Origin: Lumbricus terrestris
Taxonomy: Eukaryota > Annelida > Clitellata > Crassiclitellata > Lumbricidae
NCBI GenBank assembly: GCA_949752735.1
Contig: OX457047.1
Span: forward strand, 20,318,838-20,382,837
Length of the DNA stretch: 64,000 nucleotides
Reading direction: 5' to 3'
The position numbers and the translations under genes are program-made. Each line of letters opens with the position of its first letter. Within the stretch, counting starts at the first letter, position 1. Shown one piece after another: positions 59,363 through 64,000 of the stretch. The notes beneath the pieces are model-generated. The model worked only from the letters and a program-made list of their open reading frames with translations, made no database searches and was not told the DNA's origin.

Positions 59363-59916
59363 ATGAAGCTCCTAATCGTCTTGTTCGTTGTCGCCGTTGC
59401 CTCAGTCTTCGCTGGAAATGAACATTACCAGTCTGGCCACAGATACGATGTGTAAGCTTATTTATATACGGTATCGTGTTGTATCTAAATATTTCTATAG
59501 CTACTCTCGAAGAATGGCTAATTCTGAAACGATGTCATGACGGAAACCCCGGTGAAAAAAGAAATGCAAAGCTAGCTTAATAGTATTGATAGAAGATCAC
59601 TTGAGAGTCAAACGCAGGGCATCAGCTTATTCACGAGCGCTGAAAGGTAACTCGCTCATTATGTCATTCATATATTATATATAATAGCCTATATGAAATC
59701 TAGCGCTATAACAACACTTTCTTCTGCTGATGTAACAGGCCAGATAACTACAGAAACGCGGCGCGACAGCTCTACGTCAACCACGTGGCTGAACACGTGG
59801 GTTCCGGAACGGGAACTGCGCGCTGGGAAGGTGTCCCAGGCACTGGAGCATACGTCGGAAACCGTGGATATGGTGGACATGGTGACAACCACGGATATGG
59901 ATACGGAAGATATTAA
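59363..59916 (+). CDS. Gene R: two-exon family member, shortest intron
   Basis: Exon 1 is 59363-59451 and exon 2 is 59739-59916 (intron 287 bp). The protein is fully consensus. The bases before the ATG read TCTCG rather than TCACG. Confidence 0.87.
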
Positions 59917-61371
59917 CTTTTGAATGAATTCGTAGATCACGAATTGTTATGATGAAAAAGATTTGTTTCAAATATAAATCGAACTGTGCATATCTTAAAT
60001 TGTTTCTTCTAAAACACTTGAGTCTTCAATCAATCAATCAATCAATCAGTCAATCAATCAATCAATTAATTATTCAATCAGCCAATCAATCAATTATTAG
60101 TCTAGCAATTCAATCAATTAATCCATCAACCAATCAATTAATCAACCCGTCAATCAATCAATCAGTCATTATTGACCACCAGGATACTTCGACTTTGAAC
60201 TGAATTGATTTGGAACTTTATCATTTGAGAATGCTATAACCTTGAAACTCCATTGAAAGGGTACTTTTTCGATTTGAACTCTATAATCAACTTCGAACTT
60301 GACTGTAGATGGAATAGGAACTTAATGACTTTGACTATAGTAGGAGAAGTTCCGGTATTGAAACCTTGAGCAAGGCCTTCACTTACACGTCCTCGCCATT
60401 TCAACTCTTAATTTTGAAGTCGATAAAGTTCAAAAACATTAGGGTTCCTAGCCAATGGAAATCCTATCCTAATACTTCCTTTTCTCCTCACTTCCCTCGT
60501 CATTTCAACTCTAAACATCACCCACCTTAGCCGTCCATCTATATACCTGCCTGACTCTCCGGACTTAACCTCTGTCTATCGATTTTGTTTTGATTAAGCG
60601 CCTGTGACTAAGCTGGTTCCCGCGACTTGACTTTTGTGGACGCTATGGAAGTCTCGAGATTACGATTACGATTACGATGGAAATCAGAGTTCCAATTAAA
60701 TAGAGTCCCAAATCGAAATATACAGTTTCGAATCGACAGAACTACATCCAGGTCGATAATGTTGGTGCTCTATAATTTATGTGTCTGGCCTATTGTTCAA
60801 AGTCAATTGATATCCAGTCACAAGAGTTCCAAATTATGAACTTTATCAACTTGGAACTCTATCAAAGTAGTTTCCCTTAAAGTGACTCGATAAAAATTTG
60901 CGATTGCGATAACGAATATGATTACGATTACGATTACGAATACGAATAGTTTCATCGTCCTGACACTTTAGCGATATGAAACACTTGGCCGATGTGAAAA
61001 TAATAGGCCTATCTGTTAAGTATATCGACTTTAATTGGGACTATCGACTTTGGAACATTATCGATTTGGAACTTTGTCAAGTAGGGACTCCATTGCCTGG
61101 GGACCCTATTGACTTGGAAGTCTGTCAACTTGTAGCTTTATCAACTTAATTACGCTTCCCTGAACAGCTCTAAAGAGAATGGTGTCAGTTTTTGTACTAA
61201 CGTTTCAGCCGTATTCTGTCGCCTGTATTCTTACTCTATCGACATCAAACTCAAGCGACTTGTGGCTCCACTGACAAGGACCTTTAGCAACTTTGAACTT
61301 TATCGACTTTGTCTCTATGAAATTTGGATCCTTATTCTCTTACGACTTGGAACTTTATCGACTTTGAGTTT

Positions 61372-61414
<43 letters not shown>

Positions 61415-63591
61415 AACTTTATCAACCTGGAATGATATAACCTTGAAACTCCATTGAAAGGGTACTTTGTCGATTAGTACTCTATAATCAACTTCAAACT
61501 TGACTGTAGATGGAATGGGAACTTAATGACTTTGAACTTTATAGACTTAATATGGAACTCAATTGGCTTGAAGTACGATCGATTCCGAATTCTATCGCTA
61601 AGAGCACCTTTTTAAATGAACTCTATCGGCCTACTTGGAAATCTATCGAATTGGTTTTCTGTCGTCTTAGAACTTGGCCGATATGGAAGTCTATAGCCTT
61701 TGGACTTTTCTACGTGGGTATCTAGCAGTTTCGTACTTTATTAGGCCTACCGTGGAACTGTCTATATATGAAGTTCTAAAAAATCTACAAACTTTATCGG
61801 CTTGGAACTCTGTCTACCTGGAACTTTATCGAAAGATTGTTCTTGAAACTTTTATGATTTGAAATTCATGAAGTTGACTTGAATTCTATCGACTTGCAAT
61901 CCAATCACTTCAAACAATACCGATTAAGAGTTCTCTATTCCTTGGGGGCGAAAAAGACTTATACGTATACCGCATCACACCCGTTCTATTTAAAGGAAGG
62001 AATTCCTTTGTGTGATGAAACTTGTGAAATTGTTTATATACAAAACTCGCAAGAGACAATTTTGATCGATCTCAATCTCTAGGGATCTGCATACAAAACC
62101 AAAAATTAAAATTGTGTGAAGCTAGTTTACAGCAACCACTTTACAATTATGTCTGAAGACATAGCTTGTGTTAACAACATCCATTCTCAGAGAAATGAAA
62201 TCGCATGAAATCTTATTTTGGTGATGAGCCAAAAACTGAATGAATGATTCATTGAATAATCGATTAAATGATTGATTGATTATTGATTGATTGAATACTC
62301 AAATATTTACTAATTTTACTTTTACTAAAAGTTAATAATTTTGTTTGCTGATGACACGTCAGCTTTTATTTCTGGGGATAATCTTGAAACATTGTCAACT
62401 GTTATAAACGATGAATTAATTGTTTTTATCAAAGTGGTTTAAGGCTAATAAATTATCTGTAAACTTAAAGAAAACAAATTACATTGTGTTTTGTGGTATA
62501 AGGAAAAAGGCACCTCTTAAAACTCTTGAGATTAAAATGGATAATATAAACTTAGATAATGTTCCTTCTGCTAATATTCTGGGAGCAATAATTGATAAAA
62601 ATCTGAGATGGGTGGATCATATAGGCTACGCATTGTAAAAAACAAAATTGCAAAATCTATAGGAATACTTTATAAGTTGAGTAAAATACTTGAAAAATCA
62701 GTGTTATTTTTACTTTTATACTCCAGTTTAATTTTACCATATTTGCAGTACTGCACACTGGTGTGGGCTGGAGGCTATGTTTCTAAGTTGAAAAAAGTGC
62801 CGATTTTACAAAAACGCGCATTAAGGGCATCAGTGGTGTTGATAGACTACACAGATCTTCTGTCTTATTTAAGCAGTATGGATTGTCAAAGCTTTCTGAT
62901 ATTTATCACATGCGATTAGTTGTTTTCATGCAATCGTCATCGTCATGGAATGCCTCCTAAGCGTTTTAATGCCTACTTTAGTACCAAGGAACAACTGCAT
63001 CAGTATGAAACTCGCTCAAGGACCGATTATCAGTCTTTTGTCTGCAGGTCAAACACCCGTCTACATTCAGCATTGGTATATGGCCCGAAGCTTTGGAACT
63101 CGTTACCTCCTAAATTTAAGTCTATTGACTCGCTAGCTACATTTAGTAAAAGCTATAAACAGTTCTTGTTATCCTGATACTAAAGAGGTTTTTTGTTTGT
63201 TTTTATTTTGTATTGCTTTGTTCTGTTTTCTTTTTTTCCTATTTCGCCAATATATCATAAATAGGAATATTATAAATATGAATGATGTCTTCAGTAATAA
63301 TAGCCTATGATACAAGTCATAGTATTAAATACTTGTCATTGACGGTTAACAATTGCGTATATTCCTTAGATCATAATGAGAGGTGGACTCGTTAAGCTCA
63401 CTTGAGCTTTTTCCCCTTTCAGACTGAATGTGGGAAAAATTGAAAAATTTTCTATGCAATGATGTGCATTATTAGGATGTGTATTGTGAAATAAATGAAC
63501 TTGAACTTGAACTTGAAGATAAACGCAGTTTGATTTATAAAACATATCCTTTTCAAAATAACAAGTTCTGATCTACAAATTCATTCTAAAG
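59917..63591. repeat. R/S convergent spacer
   Basis: A paralogue of the P/Q spacer with the same mixed motif order. CAAT tracts lie at about 60028-60165, and motif units from 60185 to 61920. A TA microsatellite lies at about 61375-61412 and a degenerate LINE at 62309-63518. No intact gene is supported. Confidence 0.62.
62309..63518 (+). pseudogene. 5'-truncated, frameshifted LINE reverse transcriptase relic
   Basis: About 1.2 kb interrupt the normal 3' flank of gene S. The plus strand first shows a reverse-transcriptase active-site stretch FADDTSAFISGDN (62344 onward). Then, after a frameshift near 62418, comes LSKWFKANKLSVNLKKTNYI, and in other frames NKIAKSIGILYKLSK, LPYLQYCTLVW and finally YGPKLWNSLPPKFKSIDSL, ending at 63177. 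This order is the second half of a CR1/Jockey-type non-LTR polyprotein. At least three frame changes or stops break it. The tail ends with AATAAA and CTTGAA repeats near 63490-63518. Confidence 0.85.
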
Positions 63592-64000
63592 TTAGTATCT
63601 TCCGTATCCATATCCGTGGCTGTCACCGTGTCCACCATATCCACGGTTTCCGACGTATCCTCCAGTGCCTGGGACACCTTCCCAGCGCGCAGTTCCCGTT
63701 CCGGAACCCACGTGTTCAGCCACGTGGTTGACGTAGAGTTGCCGCGCCGCGTTTCTGTGGTTATCTGGCCTGTTACATCAGCGGAACAAATTGTTGTTAG
63801 CCTACGTGTTGCTACGCGAGATTTTGATTAACAGAATGACAGAATGACCGAGTGATTAACGATTAAGCTAACTTTGATTCTAATTCGAAAAGTGTATCAA
63901 TAATTAGATAACGTGCAGATGCTTCTCTATTTAGAACTTGCCTGGTAGCCTACCTTCATCGCTCACTACACAAGGCACAATGATTTGCTTTCATCATCAA
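63592..64000 (-). CDS. Gene S: family member, exon 2 only, cut by the window edge
   Basis: Exon 2 is 63769-63592, and 63770-64000 is the start of the intron. Exon 1 should lie just past the edge. The chain has Y-to-H (PDNHRNAARQ) and GTGGYVGNRG with GDSHG. It would be the minus-strand half of a tenth divergent pair. Confidence 0.82.

Overview
This window looks like nuclear DNA of a marine invertebrate, and a mollusc (perhaps a gastropod) is the best guess. There are no operons or ribosome-binding sites. Genes are split by GT-AG introns, promoters carry TATA boxes, and the spacers hold SINEs, LINE relics, an LTR retrotransposon and many short transposons with 8-bp target duplications. The species guess rests on one arginine-rich, protamine-like sperm protein with an acidic leader. 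It is an inference.

The window is dominated by one tandem gene family: 18 complete copies and one partial copy (named A to S here) of a two-exon gene. Exon 1 (89 coding bases) gives a signal peptide plus 12 residues. Exon 2 (178 or 181 coding bases) gives a Gly/Tyr/His-rich, cysteine-free tail. The intron phases match exactly, so each copy predicts a secreted protein of 88-89 residues. I do not recognise the family. The copies form nine divergent (head-to-head) pairs: A|B, C|D, E|F, G|H, I|J, K|L, M|N, O|P and Q|R. S is the cut-off start of a tenth. Each pair shares a 0.7-2.0 kb promoter region, usually with a TATA box and a CACGTG E-box on each side. Pairs face each other tail-to-tail across 2.7-5.9 kb spacers.

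Most spacers are themselves rough palindromes. Next to each gene end is an ATTG/CAAT tetranucleotide tract. Further in lie degenerate arrays of a motif like AGTTCCAAGTCGATAGA on one arm and its reverse complement on the other. From 12889 to about 31659 a unit of about 6.0 kb, carrying one pair, is repeated three times plus a partial fourth, nearly without change.

Insertions differ between copies and record the history of the array. Gene D has a 2957-bp non-autonomous LTR retrotransposon with apparently identical LTRs in its intron. Genes E, G and I have a tRNA-derived SINE at the predicted transcription start. Gene L has a 1.9-kb hAT-like element nested in another. Spacers L/M and O|P hold 1.0-1.1 kb inverted-repeat elements, and R/S holds a broken LINE.

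The N/O spacer (45739-51608) is the exception. It has lost most of the motif array and contains an unrelated single-copy gene on the minus strand (48348-47692): a two-exon protamine-like protein preceded by two RFX-type X-box sites.
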